From: JBBQZP01 sp038207585
GTDB taxonomy: Bacteria; Pseudomonadota; Alphaproteobacteria; Rhodobacterales; Rhodobacteraceae
DNA: 32,757 nucleotides
Reading direction: 5' to 3'
Assembly: GCA_038207585.1 (NCBI GenBank)
Contig: JBBQZP010000038.1
Coordinates: 1-32,757 of the forward strand
Each line of letters starts with the position of its first letter. Within the stretch, counting starts at the first letter, position 1. Below the pieces are notes generated by a model that did not search any database, was not told the DNA's origin, and saw only the letters and a list, made by a program, of their open reading frames with translations. Shown here one piece after another: positions 1-6,622 of this stretch. Position numbers and translations under genes: made by a program.

Positions 1-151
1 CCCCATCACATCTTCCACCCCTCCCCCCAAATCCGCATGACATTCAGGACACGCAGGCTTACCCCTTCGCCCATCCGCCCCGAAAGAAGCGGCCCGCGCA
101 ACCTCGCCAAAATCCTCAAGCCGCCTTCACAACGCCGCTGACCAAACCGAC
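1..151. other. Unassigned left edge downstream of uvrC
   Basis: No gene can be assigned with confidence. On the minus strand one frame is open from after a TGA (bases 127-129) to the edge. It reads protein-like text including a CPECHAD motif but has no ATG or GTG until the last few codons. A purine-rich stretch (GGGGAGGGG on the minus strand, about bases 18-28) lies shortly before a GTG and an ATG at bases 9-4. The next minus-strand gene could therefore begin right at the edge. The alternative is non-coding spacer after uvrC. Confidence 0.3.
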
Positions 152-2062
152 CTAGCCCCGCGTGCTCAGGTGATCGCTGATCTTTTGCGCCATCGCCTCG
201 GAAATGCCATCCACCGCCTGCAGATCGCCGATCCCGGCCCGCGCCACGGCCTTGGCCGACCCGAAATGCGCAAGCAGCGCCTTTTTGCGCGCGGCACCCA
301 CGCCGGGAATATCATCAAGCGGAGTCGCTGACACCGCCTTCGCCCGTTTGGCCCGATGCGCGCCGATGGCCCAACGGTGCGCCTCATCGCGCAGGCGTTG
401 TACGAAATACAGAACCGGGTCGTTCATCCGCAACGCAAAGGGTTGCGAGATGCCGGGGCGGTGAAATTCTTCTTTGCCCAGATCGCGGTCCACGCCCTTG
501 GCCACCCCAAGCATGGCGATGTCGTCGACCCCCATTTCAGACATCACCGCGGCCACGGCAGACACTTGCCCCGCACCGCCGTCGATCAGCAGCAGGTCGG
601 GCCAGGCGTCGGATTTGCGGTCGGGGTCTTCCTTGATCAGGCGGTCGAAACGGCGGGTCAGAACCTCTTTCATCATGCCGAAATCGTCAGAGTTCGCCCC
701 CGCATCAGATTTGATGTTGAACTTGCGATACTGGCTTTTGATGAAGCCTTCGGCCCCCGCCACGATCATGCCGCCCACCGCATTGGTGCCCTGGATGTGG
801 CTGTTGTCGTAAACCTCGATCCGCTTTGGCGGGGCATCCAGATCAAACGCGTCTGCCATGGCACCCAGCAGCTTGTTCTGGGTCGCACTTTCAGCCATCC
901 GGCGGGCAAGGCTTTCGCGGGCGTTGCGGGCGGCGTTTTCCACAAGCTCGGCCTTTTCGCCCCGCTGCGGCACGCCCAGTGTCACCCGTCGCCCGGCGCG
1001 GTCGGACAAAAGCTGCGTCACCAGATCGGGGTTGTCGACGGGGTGCGACAACAGGATCATCCGGGGCGGTTCCTTGTCGTCATAGAACTGCGCAAGGAAG
1101 GCCTCCATGATCTCGGGTTCTTCGGCCCCGGCCCCGGTTTTGGGATAGAAATCGCGGTTGCCCCAGCTTTGATTTGCGCGGATGAAAAACACCTGCACGC
1201 AAGCCTGCCCCTGATCCACATGGAGTGCGATCACATCCGCCTCGGCCACGCCGCGCGGGTTGATGCCTTGGGCCGATTGCACTTGGGTCAGCGCCTTGAT
1301 CCGGTCACGCAGGGCGGCTGCGCGTTCAAACTCCATCGCGTCAGACGCCTCGGCCATGCTTTTCGCCAGATTGGCCTGCACGGTTGTCGTCTTGCCTTTC
1401 AGAAAGTTGATCGCATCACCGACCAGCGCGCCATAGTCGGCATCACTGACCTTGCCGACACAGGGGGCCGCACAGCGTTTGATCTGGAACAAAAGGCAGG
1501 GCCGGGTGCGGGCATCGAACGTGGCATCGGTGCAGGTGCGCAACAGGAACACGCGCTGCAACTGGTTGAGCGTGCGGTTCACCGCCCCGGCACTGGCAAA
1601 GGGGCCGAAATAGGCGCCCGGTTCAGACCGTTTGCCGCGATGCTTCTTGATCATCGGGAAGGGGTGATCCGACGGGATCAGAATGTTCGGAAAGGACTTG
1701 TCGTCACGCAACAGCACGTTGTAGCGCGGTTTAAGCTGCTTGATCAGGTTCTGCTCCAGCAGCAGCGCCTCGGTTTCGGTGCGCGTGGTCAGGAACATCA
1801 TCGAGGCCGTCTCGTGGATCATCCGGGCAATGCGCCCCGAATGGCCAGAGTTCCGCGCATAATTCGACACCCGCGCACGCAGGTTGCGCGCCTTGCCCAC
1901 ATAAAGCACCTCGGATTTGGTATTCAGCATCCGGTAGACACCGGGGCTACCATCCAACGTCTTAAGATACGCCTGAATGACCGCCGCACCGGTCGCGACG
2001 GGTTCCGCATCGGCGTTTAGGGGATCGTCATCCTGCACGTCTGGCACCTTACCTATGGTCAT
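152..2062 (-). CDS. uvrC: Excinuclease ABC subunit C (UvrC)
   Basis: UvrC makes both incisions around a bulky lesion in nucleotide excision repair, acting on the UvrB-DNA complex. The 636-residue product has an N-terminal GIY-YIG nuclease domain (GVY at 41-43, LYVGKARNL at 53-61), a cysteine-rich stretch typical of UvrC, a UVR motif that contacts UvrB, an RNase H-like second nuclease domain containing LLIDGGAGQ, and C-terminal helix-hairpin-helix repeats (DDIPGVGAARKKALL). The length is normal for the family. The frame stays open upstream to 2104, but the ATG at 2062 gives a conventional N-terminus; the first 30 residues are an acidic, poorly conserved leader. No LexA-type GTTC-N7-GTTC box was seen upstream. 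The gene stands alone after a 284-base AT-rich gap. Confidence 0.97.
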   Translation of the reverse strand: MTIGKVPDVQDDDPLNADAEPVATGAAVIQAYLKTLDGSPGVYRMLNTKSEVLYVGKARNLRARVSNYARNSGHSGRIARMIHETASMMFLTTRTETEALLLEQNLIKQLKPRYNVLLRDDKSFPNILIPSDHPFPMIKKHRGKRSEPGAYFGPFASAGAVNRTLNQLQRVFLLRTCTDATFDARTRPCLLFQIKRCAAPCVGKVSDADYGALVGDAINFLKGKTTTVQANLAKSMAEASDAMEFERAAALRDRIKALTQVQSAQGINPRGVAEADVIALHVDQGQACVQVFFIRANQSWGNRDFYPKTGAGAEEPEIMEAFLAQFYDDKEPPRMILLSHPVDNPDLVTQLLSDRAGRRVTLGVPQRGEKAELVENAARNARESLARRMAESATQNKLLGAMADAFDLDAPPKRIEVYDNSHIQGTNAVGGMIVAGAEGFIKSQYRKFNIKSDAGANSDDFGMMKEVLTRRFDRLIKEDPDRKSDAWPDLLLIDGGAGQVSAVAAVMSEMGVDDIAMLGVAKGVDRDLGKEEFHRPGISQPFALRMNDPVLYFVQRLRDEAHRWAIGAHRAKRAKAVSATPLDDIPGVGAARKKALLAHFGSAKAVARAGIGDLQAVDGISEAMAQKISDHLSTRG

Positions 2063-2126
2063 CGATTCTTTGCCGCCTCTGCAATGATAGCAACCGGGGG
2101 GCAAGAGGAAAGCTGTCCACCATTTC

Positions 2127-2135
2127 TGTGGATAA
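2127..2135 (-). promoter_or_regulatory. Perfect consensus DnaA box (TTATCCACA)
   Basis: The plus strand reads TGTGGATAA, so the minus strand carries the 9-base DnaA box TTATCCACA exactly, about 65 bases before the uvrC start. Only one perfect copy was seen in the gap, so this is not evidence of an origin. It could mark DnaA-linked control of uvrC or be chance. Confidence 0.45.
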
Positions 2136-2175
2136 CTGCGTGGGAAACATTCTGCGAGTCAGGTTTTTTCGTTGT

Positions 2176-2196
2176 ATTCAGCCCCCTTCGCTGAAT
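2176..2196. repeat. Inverted repeat ATTCAGC-N7-GCTGAAT
   Basis: Seven-base perfect arms flank a CCCCTTC loop. On the plus strand a run of six T follows at 2203-2208, so it resembles an intrinsic terminator read rightward, yet no plus-strand gene precedes it. It could instead be an operator or the end of an unrecognised small RNA. Confidence 0.4.
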
Positions 2197-2272
2197 TGCC
2201 TGTTTTTTGTGCAATTTATTAAGTATTTGAATTGTTTAAAGAAAAATTTTACTGCGGGCAATTCGTTGAAGA

Positions 2273-2290
2273 GTCACAAGAATTTGTGAC
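2273..2290. repeat. Inverted repeat GTCACAA-GAAT-TTGTGAC
   Basis: Seven-base perfect arms with a 4-base centre lie 56 bases past the SDR stop codon in the direction of transcription. This is either a weak terminator for the SDR operon (no T-run follows on the minus strand) or a dyad operator upstream of uvrC. The TTGTGAC half resembles CRP/FNR-family half-sites, but the spacing does not match a canonical site. Confidence 0.4.
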
Positions 2291-2346
2291 AGACGCGTGA
2301 CCGCCGCAACAAAAGTGGACAACTTTCTTGCGCGAGCGAAAATCTT

Positions 2347-3120
2347 CTATTCAACCCCGAGGATATCAGGTGTCTGCCAGCCCAGATGCTGGCCGCCGTC
2401 GACGCACAAAAGTTGCCCTGTTACGCCCGGCGCGGACAGAAAATATCCCAGTGCGGTCGTGATATCTTCGGGGTTGGAACCGCGCTCAAGCACTGTCGCC
2501 GCGCGCTGACGGTTGAAGTGATCCATCGACTGCCGCCCGCCCACCATTGTGGGGCCGGGGCCGATTGCGTTAACGCGCACGCGGGGTGCCAGCGCCTGCG
2601 CCGCTGTCTGGGTCAGTGCCCACAGGCCCATCTTGGCAATCGTATAGGACATGAATTCCGGCGTCAGCTTGCGGACGCGCTGATCAATCATGTTCAGCAC
2701 CATCGCCTGCGCCACCGGTTCGCCCTGATCATCAGTTACCGTTTCAGGCGCTTGTGCCGCGAAAGTCTGGGTCAGAACGAAGGGCGCGCGCAGGTTGCTT
2801 TCGATATGTCGGTCCCAGCTTGTGCGGGTTGCGGTCTGGATGGTGTCATATTCGAACACGGAAGCGTTGTTCACCAGCACCGTCAGCGGACCCAAAGCGG
2901 CGACCGCGCGGCCCACCAAAGCCTGCGTCTGATCCTCGATCAGCAGATCGGCCTGCAGGGCCACGGCACGGCGGCCCATCGCCTGTATCTCGGCCACCAC
3001 GGCGGCAGCCGCATCACCCGAGGAGGCGTAATGCACCGCCACATCATGCCCGCGTGCGGCCAGATACAGCGCCATTGCGCGACCCAGCCGTTTTCCCGCA
3101 CCTGTCACCAAAGCTGTCAT
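2347..3120 (-). CDS. Pteridine-reductase-like short-chain dehydrogenase (PTR1/FolM type)
   Basis: A 257-residue NAD(P)-dependent SDR, probably acting on pterins. The cofactor motif TGAGKRLG (6-13) has the RLG form common in pteridine reductases, followed by NNAS at 84-87. The catalytic serine found in most SDRs is absent; Asp146 in NMIDQ lies 13 residues before Tyr159 (YTIAK, Lys163). That is the Asp-Tyr-Lys arrangement of Leishmania PTR1 and its relatives. I therefore infer dihydropteridine or dihydromonapterin reduction, in folate or tetrahydropterin metabolism, though the substrate is unproven. The frame is open to 3246, but the start at 3120 gives the normal N-terminus. That ATG shares one base with the stop of the antiporter gene, so the two are translationally coupled. 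Confidence 0.85.
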   Translation of the reverse strand: MTALVTGAGKRLGRAMALYLAARGHDVAVHYASSGDAAAAVVAEIQAMGRRAVALQADLLIEDQTQALVGRAVAALGPLTVLVNNASVFEYDTIQTATRTSWDRHIESNLRAPFVLTQTFAAQAPETVTDDQGEPVAQAMVLNMIDQRVRKLTPEFMSYTIAKMGLWALTQTAAQALAPRVRVNAIGPGPTMVGGRQSMDHFNRQRAATVLERGSNPEDITTALGYFLSAPGVTGQLLCVDGGQHLGWQTPDILGVE

Positions 3121-4061
3121 CAGACCACCAGATATACCGCGTAAGAAATGTAGATCGCGATAAAGCCAATGCCAACGGGTCGGGTGATATCGCGTTTCAT
3201 CAGCACAAACGGGATCAGCAGCAGGCTCGCCCCCAGCACCACCCAAAGATCGGTGCGCAGCATTTCGGGCGGCACGTCCAGCTTGCCCACCAGCGATGAT
3301 ACCCCAAGGATGCCGAGCACGTTGAAGATGTTGGACCCGATGACATTGCCCATCGCCACATCCGCCTGCCGCCGCAAAGCCGCAGAAATGGTGGCGGCAA
3401 GTTCCGGCAAGGATGTGCCGATTGCCACCAGCGTCAGCCCGATCACCGTTTCCGAAACGCCGAAGGTCCGCGCGATGTTCACGGCACCGTCAACAAGGAA
3501 ACTCGCGCCCAATGGCAGGCCGATCAGGCCAATCGCCAGAAAAACGCCGATTTTCCACCACGGCATAGAAAGATCGGCACCCTCCAGATCGTCCACGTTG
3601 TCGCCGGCATTGTGCGCCCTTGCGGTGCGGTAACTGTCCCACAGCATGAGGCACAGGGCACTGACAAGGATAAGCCCGTGCCACCACATCAGCGGGCCCA
3701 TAAAGCACAGCGCAATCACCAGCACCGTCGCCGCGATCATGGTGAAATAGCTGCGCCTCAGTTCAAGCTTGCTGGAATGGATCGTGGCAAGAAGCGCGGG
3801 AATACCCAGCACCAACAGCACATTGGCGATGTTGGACCCGAACACGTTGCCCAGCGCGATGCCCGATTGCCCGCTGAGCGTTGCTTTGACAGATACCAGC
3901 ATCTCGGGGGCCGAAGTGCCAAAAGCCACCACCGTCAGGCCCACCACGAGCGCGGGTATTCCAAGCCGCAGCGCAAGGTTCACCGCCCCCCGCACCAGAA
4001 GGTCGCCCGCAACCACCAGCAGGATCAAACCTATGGCTACATTTATCAGATCAGCGGTCAC
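3120..4061 (-). CDS. Calcium/sodium antiporter (CaCA family, YrbG-like)
   Basis: A 313-residue inner-membrane cation exchanger, about ten transmembrane helices, expected to swap Ca2+ for Na+ or H+. Both alpha-repeats that form the ion site are intact: the first holds FGTSAPE and ALGNVFGSNIANV, the second holds IGTSLPE and AMGNVIGSNIFNV. The acidic residues of the two SAPE/SLPE motifs are the expected Ca2+ ligands. The length matches bacterial YrbG-type proteins. It is the second gene of a compact minus-strand run, overlapping the 70-residue protein upstream by 4 bases and the SDR downstream by 1 base. The transported ion cannot be fixed from sequence alone. Confidence 0.93.
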   Translation of the reverse strand: MTADLINVAIGLILLVVAGDLLVRGAVNLALRLGIPALVVGLTVVAFGTSAPEMLVSVKATLSGQSGIALGNVFGSNIANVLLVLGIPALLATIHSSKLELRRSYFTMIAATVLVIALCFMGPLMWWHGLILVSALCLMLWDSYRTARAHNAGDNVDDLEGADLSMPWWKIGVFLAIGLIGLPLGASFLVDGAVNIARTFGVSETVIGLTLVAIGTSLPELAATISAALRRQADVAMGNVIGSNIFNVLGILGVSSLVGKLDVPPEMLRTDLWVVLGASLLLIPFVLMKRDITRPVGIGFIAIYISYAVYLVV

Positions 4062-4270
4062 AGGTTGGGCCCTTTGCCAGATGCAGGCTTGTCACAATTG
4101 CAGCCGTCTTTGCCAATGATGAACGCGCCACAGCGTTTGCAGGTGCCGGGTTTGGCAAGGCCCTTGGGCTTGCCCGGCAACCGCACCTTGGGCATCGGAA
4201 ACCGCAACCGGCCAAAGATTGCCAGCGCGATCATCGCGACCAGAAACAGGCTGATGATCTTGAAAAGCAT
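4058..4270 (-). CDS. Small membrane-anchored protein with cysteine-rich tail, unknown function
   Basis: A 70-residue protein whose function I do not recognise. Residues 2-20 are a hydrophobic helix. A basic, proline-rich linker (RLRFPMPKVRLPGKPKG) follows, and then a cysteine cluster of the form C-x2-C-x9-C-x-C (TCKRC, GCNC) that could bind zinc or iron. The topology suggests a single-pass inner-membrane protein. Whether the cysteine part lies in the cytosol or the periplasm is uncertain, but the basic linker after the helix favours the cytosol. It overlaps the antiporter start by 4 bases and directly abuts the S49 peptidase stop, so it is co-transcribed with both. The coupling and the cysteine pattern argue that it is a real gene. 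Confidence 0.75.
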   Translation of the reverse strand: MLFKIISLFLVAMIALAIFGRLRFPMPKVRLPGKPKGLAKPGTCKRCGAFIIGKDGCNCDKPASGKGPNL

Positions 4271-5068
4271 TCAGAGCCCAAACCTTGACCACATGACGCG
4301 GTCTTCGACCCCGGCTATGGCCTGCCCGGTCAGTTGCGCGCCAAGCCGCTGAAAGAGCGAGCGTTTCTGCCCATACGCCTGAAGACGCACCTTGTCGCCG
4401 TAAAGCTCTTTCATCTTGGGGATCAGATGCGCCACGCCGTCGGCCAGCCCGACCTCAACCGCGCCGCCGCCAACCCAGATGTCGGCGTTGAACAAATCCG
4501 CCCCCTCTGCCAGCCGCGCCCCGCGCCGAGCTTTGACATGGGCGATGAAAGCGCGGTGGATCGGCTCCTGTATGGCCATCAGGCGCAGCACATCTTCGGG
4601 CTTTTCGGGCAGGAACGGGTCGGCGAGGCTTTTGGATTTGCCTGCCGTATGCACGCGCCGTTCGATCCCCTGTTTCGCCATGAACTCGGGGAAACCGAAG
4701 CTGGAAAAGATCACCCCGATGGACCCGACAATTGAACTGTCATCGACCCAGATCCGGTCCGCCGCACAGGCCAGCCAATAGCCTCCCGAGGCCGCCACAT
4801 CCTCGACAAAGGCATGCACTTCAACGCCCTTTTCCGCAGCTAGCCTGCCGATGCGGGCCGCGATCAGCGACGATTGCACGGGCGACCCGCCGGGTGAGTT
4901 GATCAGCAGCGCCACCGCCGCGGGTTTGCCGCGCTTGAACGCCCGCTCGATCACCGGCGCTAGCCCCGCGTCCGACATGCCACCCCGCGCGCCTGCCGCG
5001 ATCGTGCCCTGCAAGCGGATCACGGCCACAAGCGGCGGTTTCTTCAAAAAGGGGATCAGATAGCGCAT
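4271..5068 (-). CDS. S49 family serine peptidase (SppA/SohB-like)
   Basis: A 265-residue signal-peptide-peptidase family enzyme that probably clears cleaved signal peptides or membrane fragments. The fold markers are present: INSPGGSP at 57-64, the nucleophile Ser94 in AASGGYW, GSIGVI at 115-120, and Lys146 in GKSKSLADPF. The Ser-Lys spacing of 52 matches Bacillus SppA (Ser147/Lys199). The N-terminus lacks a long membrane segment, as in short alphaproteobacterial versions. The frame stays open to 5776, but that extension only reads the complement of the divergent LysR gene, so the ATG at 5068 is chosen. It is the first gene of the minus-strand run down to the SDR. The 90-base space to the LysR gene should hold both promoters. 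Confidence 0.92.
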   Translation of the reverse strand: MRYLIPFLKKPPLVAVIRLQGTIAAGARGGMSDAGLAPVIERAFKRGKPAAVALLINSPGGSPVQSSLIAARIGRLAAEKGVEVHAFVEDVAASGGYWLACAADRIWVDDSSIVGSIGVIFSSFGFPEFMAKQGIERRVHTAGKSKSLADPFLPEKPEDVLRLMAIQEPIHRAFIAHVKARRGARLAEGADLFNADIWVGGGAVEVGLADGVAHLIPKMKELYGDKVRLQAYGQKRSLFQRLGAQLTGQAIAGVEDRVMWSRFGL

Positions 5069-5158
5069 GAATTGCCATGTAGAGGCTAACCCGGCGCCGA
5101 ACAACCCAGCCGACCCGGCATTTCTTGCCGCTTGCCCGCTTTCCTGCAAAGAAGGCAC

Positions 5159-6049
5159 ATGATCGACAAGCTGGAAATGTTCATCGCACTGGCCTCCGAG
5201 CGCCACTTTGGCCGCGCGGCCGAAGCCTGCCGGGTGACGCAGCCTTCGCTTTCGTCGGCGATCAAGCAGCTTGAGGATCAGCTGGGCGTGCAACTGGTGT
5301 TTCGCGGCAGCCGGTATCAGGGCCTGACGCCCGAGGGCCAGCGCGTGCTGGATTGGGCACGTCGCATTGTCGGTGACACGCGCGCGATGCGCGATGAGAT
5401 GCGGTCGGTCCGTTCGGGCCTGTCGGGCAATCTGCGCATCGGGGTCATTCCGACCGCCCTGCCGATGGTGGCCGATCTGACGGCACCCTTTACCAAGCGC
5501 CACCCGAATGTGCGCGTCACGATCCTGTCGCGCACATCGGTTGAAATCCTTGCCGGGATCGAGCGGCTGGAACTGGACGCAGGGATAACCTATCTGGACA
5601 ACGAACCCCTTGGCCGAGTCGCGCAAGTGCCACTTTACGCCGAGTTTTATCGCCTGCTGGCCACGCCCGGCATGCTGGGCGTCGACCGCACGCAAGTGAC
5701 GTGGGGCGATCTGGCGGGCGTGCCTTTGTGCCTTCTGACCAGCGATATGCAAAACCGCCGGATCGTGAACCAGCACCTTGCCGAGGCCGGGGTCAGCGTC
5801 GCGCCAACGGTTGAATCAAACTCGACCATCACGCTGATCACGCATGTCATGTCGGGCGGCTGGGCGTCGATCCTGCCCAAGAAGCTGGCCGATCTTTTTG
5901 CGGAAGGCGGGCGTTTGCGCGCGATTCCCATCGTCTCGCCCGAGGCGGAGCATCTGGTTGGCCTGATTTCCGCGCATCGCGATCCGCCAACCCCTTTGAT
6001 TGCAGCACTTCTGGAGGAAGCGGGACGGATCGGGATGCCGAAAGTTTGA
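5159..6049 (+). CDS. LysR-family regulator of the formate dehydrogenase operon (OxyR/FdsR-like)
   Basis: A 296-residue LysR-type transcription factor. Residues 1-60 form the winged helix-turn-helix (FGRAAEACRVTQPSLSSAIK is the recognition region), and the rest is a type 2 periplasmic-binding effector domain starting near LRIGVIPTALP. It stands directly upstream of fdsG on the same strand, the position of the known fds regulator in Cupriavidus (FdsR). I infer that it controls fds, perhaps in response to formate; the ligand is not evident. OxyR-type redox cysteines are not obvious. The frame is open from 5132, but MIDKLEMF at 5159 is the normal LysR start. Its stop codon overlaps the first of two putative operator sites. 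Confidence 0.9.
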   Translation: MIDKLEMFIALASERHFGRAAEACRVTQPSLSSAIKQLEDQLGVQLVFRGSRYQGLTPEGQRVLDWARRIVGDTRAMRDEMRSVRSGLSGNLRIGVIPTALPMVADLTAPFTKRHPNVRVTILSRTSVEILAGIERLELDAGITYLDNEPLGRVAQVPLYAEFYRLLATPGMLGVDRTQVTWGDLAGVPLCLLTSDMQNRRIVNQHLAEAGVSVAPTVESNSTITLITHVMSGGWASILPKKLADLFAEGGRLRAIPIVSPEAEHLVGLISAHRDPPTPLIAALLEEAGRIGMPKV

Positions 6050-6066
6050 TAGTCTTTGCCTATCGT
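6046..6066 (+). promoter_or_regulatory. LysR-type operator, site 1, upstream of fdsG
   Basis: TTGATAG (6046-6052) and CTATCGT (6060-6066) form an imperfect dyad with a 7-base centre (GATAG-N7-CTATC). It contains the LysR-box pattern T-N11-A (T6050, A6062). It overlaps the TGA stop of the regulator gene, so the end of the coding sequence doubles as binding DNA. Inferred role: recognition site for the adjacent LysR protein. Confidence 0.5.
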
Positions 6067-6082
6067 TCAACGGGCATTCAAT

Positions 6083-6100
6083 ATTGATTGGCCTATCAAT
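6083..6100 (+). promoter_or_regulatory. LysR-type operator, site 2, upstream of fdsG
   Basis: ATTGAT-TGGCCT-ATCAAT is a perfect 6-base-arm dyad, with GGCC also palindromic at its centre. Its right half CTATCAA is the exact reverse complement of TTGATAG in site 1. The CTATC elements of the two sites start 33 bases apart, about three helical turns, as for paired recognition and activation sites of LysR regulators. It ends 36 bases before the fdsG ATG. Confidence 0.5.
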
Positions 6101-6136
6101 TTACGGCATGCTTTGGGATACCAAACCGAGGATCCC

Positions 6137-6622
6137 ATGTCGCAAACCCCGTCCCCCGTTGCCGCCCGTACCGGCGAACTTCTTGATGGCCTTTTGGGGA
6201 TGGAAGGGCCACTGCTGCCGATCCTTCACGCCGTGCAGGCAGAATTCGGGCATATCCCGCAGGAAACCCTGCCCGTCATCGCCAGCGCGCTGAACATCAG
6301 CAAGGCCGAGGTCCACGGAGTTGTGACCTTTTACCACGACTTCCGCGAAGAACCCGCAGGGCGGCATGTGCTGAAGCTCTGCCGGGCCGAGGCTTGTCAG
6401 GCGATGGGGTCCGACCGTGTGGCCAATCACGCCAAGGCAGCATTGGGTGTGGACTGGCACGAAACCACCCCCGACGGAGCCGTGACTCTGGAGCCCGTCT
6501 TCTGCCTTGGCCTGTGCGCCTGCGGCCCCGCTGCCCTGGTTGATGGCCGCGTTGTGGGCCGGGTGGATGCCGCCCGCATCGACGCCATTCTTGAAGGTTT
6601 CGGCGCAAAGGTGATGGCATGA
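6137..6622 (+). CDS. fdsG: NAD-dependent formate dehydrogenase gamma subunit
   Basis: A 161-residue NuoE-like thioredoxin-fold subunit of the soluble FdsABG formate dehydrogenase. It carries one [2Fe-2S] cluster on Cys82, Cys87, Cys123 and Cys127 (LCRAEACQ and FCLGLCACG). It relays electrons next to the FMN/NAD site of FdsB. The ATG at 6137, preceded by CCGAGGA, is chosen; the frame upstream runs through the operator region and lacks family similarity. It overlaps fdsB by 4 bases. Expression is probably set by the two LysR-type sites just upstream. Confidence 0.95.
   Translation: MSQTPSPVAARTGELLDGLLGMEGPLLPILHAVQAEFGHIPQETLPVIASALNISKAEVHGVVTFYHDFREEPAGRHVLKLCRAEACQAMGSDRVANHAKAALGVDWHETTPDGAVTLEPVFCLGLCACGPAALVDGRVVGRVDAARIDAILEGFGAKVMA

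Larger units (their letters stand above)
2063..2346. promoter_or_regulatory. AT-rich intergenic region upstream of uvrC
   Basis: This 284-base gap must hold the uvrC promoter and the end of the SDR operon, both on the minus strand. Bases about 2160-2300 are strikingly AT-rich against the GC-rich surroundings. It contains a DnaA-type box (2127-2135), two short perfect inverted repeats (2176-2196 and 2273-2290), and a longer-range inverted pair GAATTGCC (2193-2200) and GGCAATTC (2257-2264). No credible protein is encoded. I could not pick out a confident -35/-10 pair. Confidence 0.6.

Noticed and set aside
356..2020. 554-codon plus-strand open frame opposite uvrC
   Set aside because: It is the complement of uvrC. 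The translated text is His/Gly/Arg-rich without any family feature, as usual for antisense frames in GC-rich DNA.
2063..2346. Replication origin in the AT-rich gap
   Set aside because: Only one perfect DnaA box is present, with no cluster of boxes and no origin-associated neighbours (dnaA, parAB, gidA, hemE).
2063..2346. SOS control of uvrC
   Set aside because: I looked for the alphaproteobacterial LexA pattern GTTC-N7-GTTC (or GAAC-N7-GAAC) upstream of uvrC and did not see it.
5069..5776. N-terminal extension of the S49 peptidase frame
   Set aside because: The extra 236 codons only read the complement of the divergent LysR gene; the ATG at 5068 gives a family-like protein.
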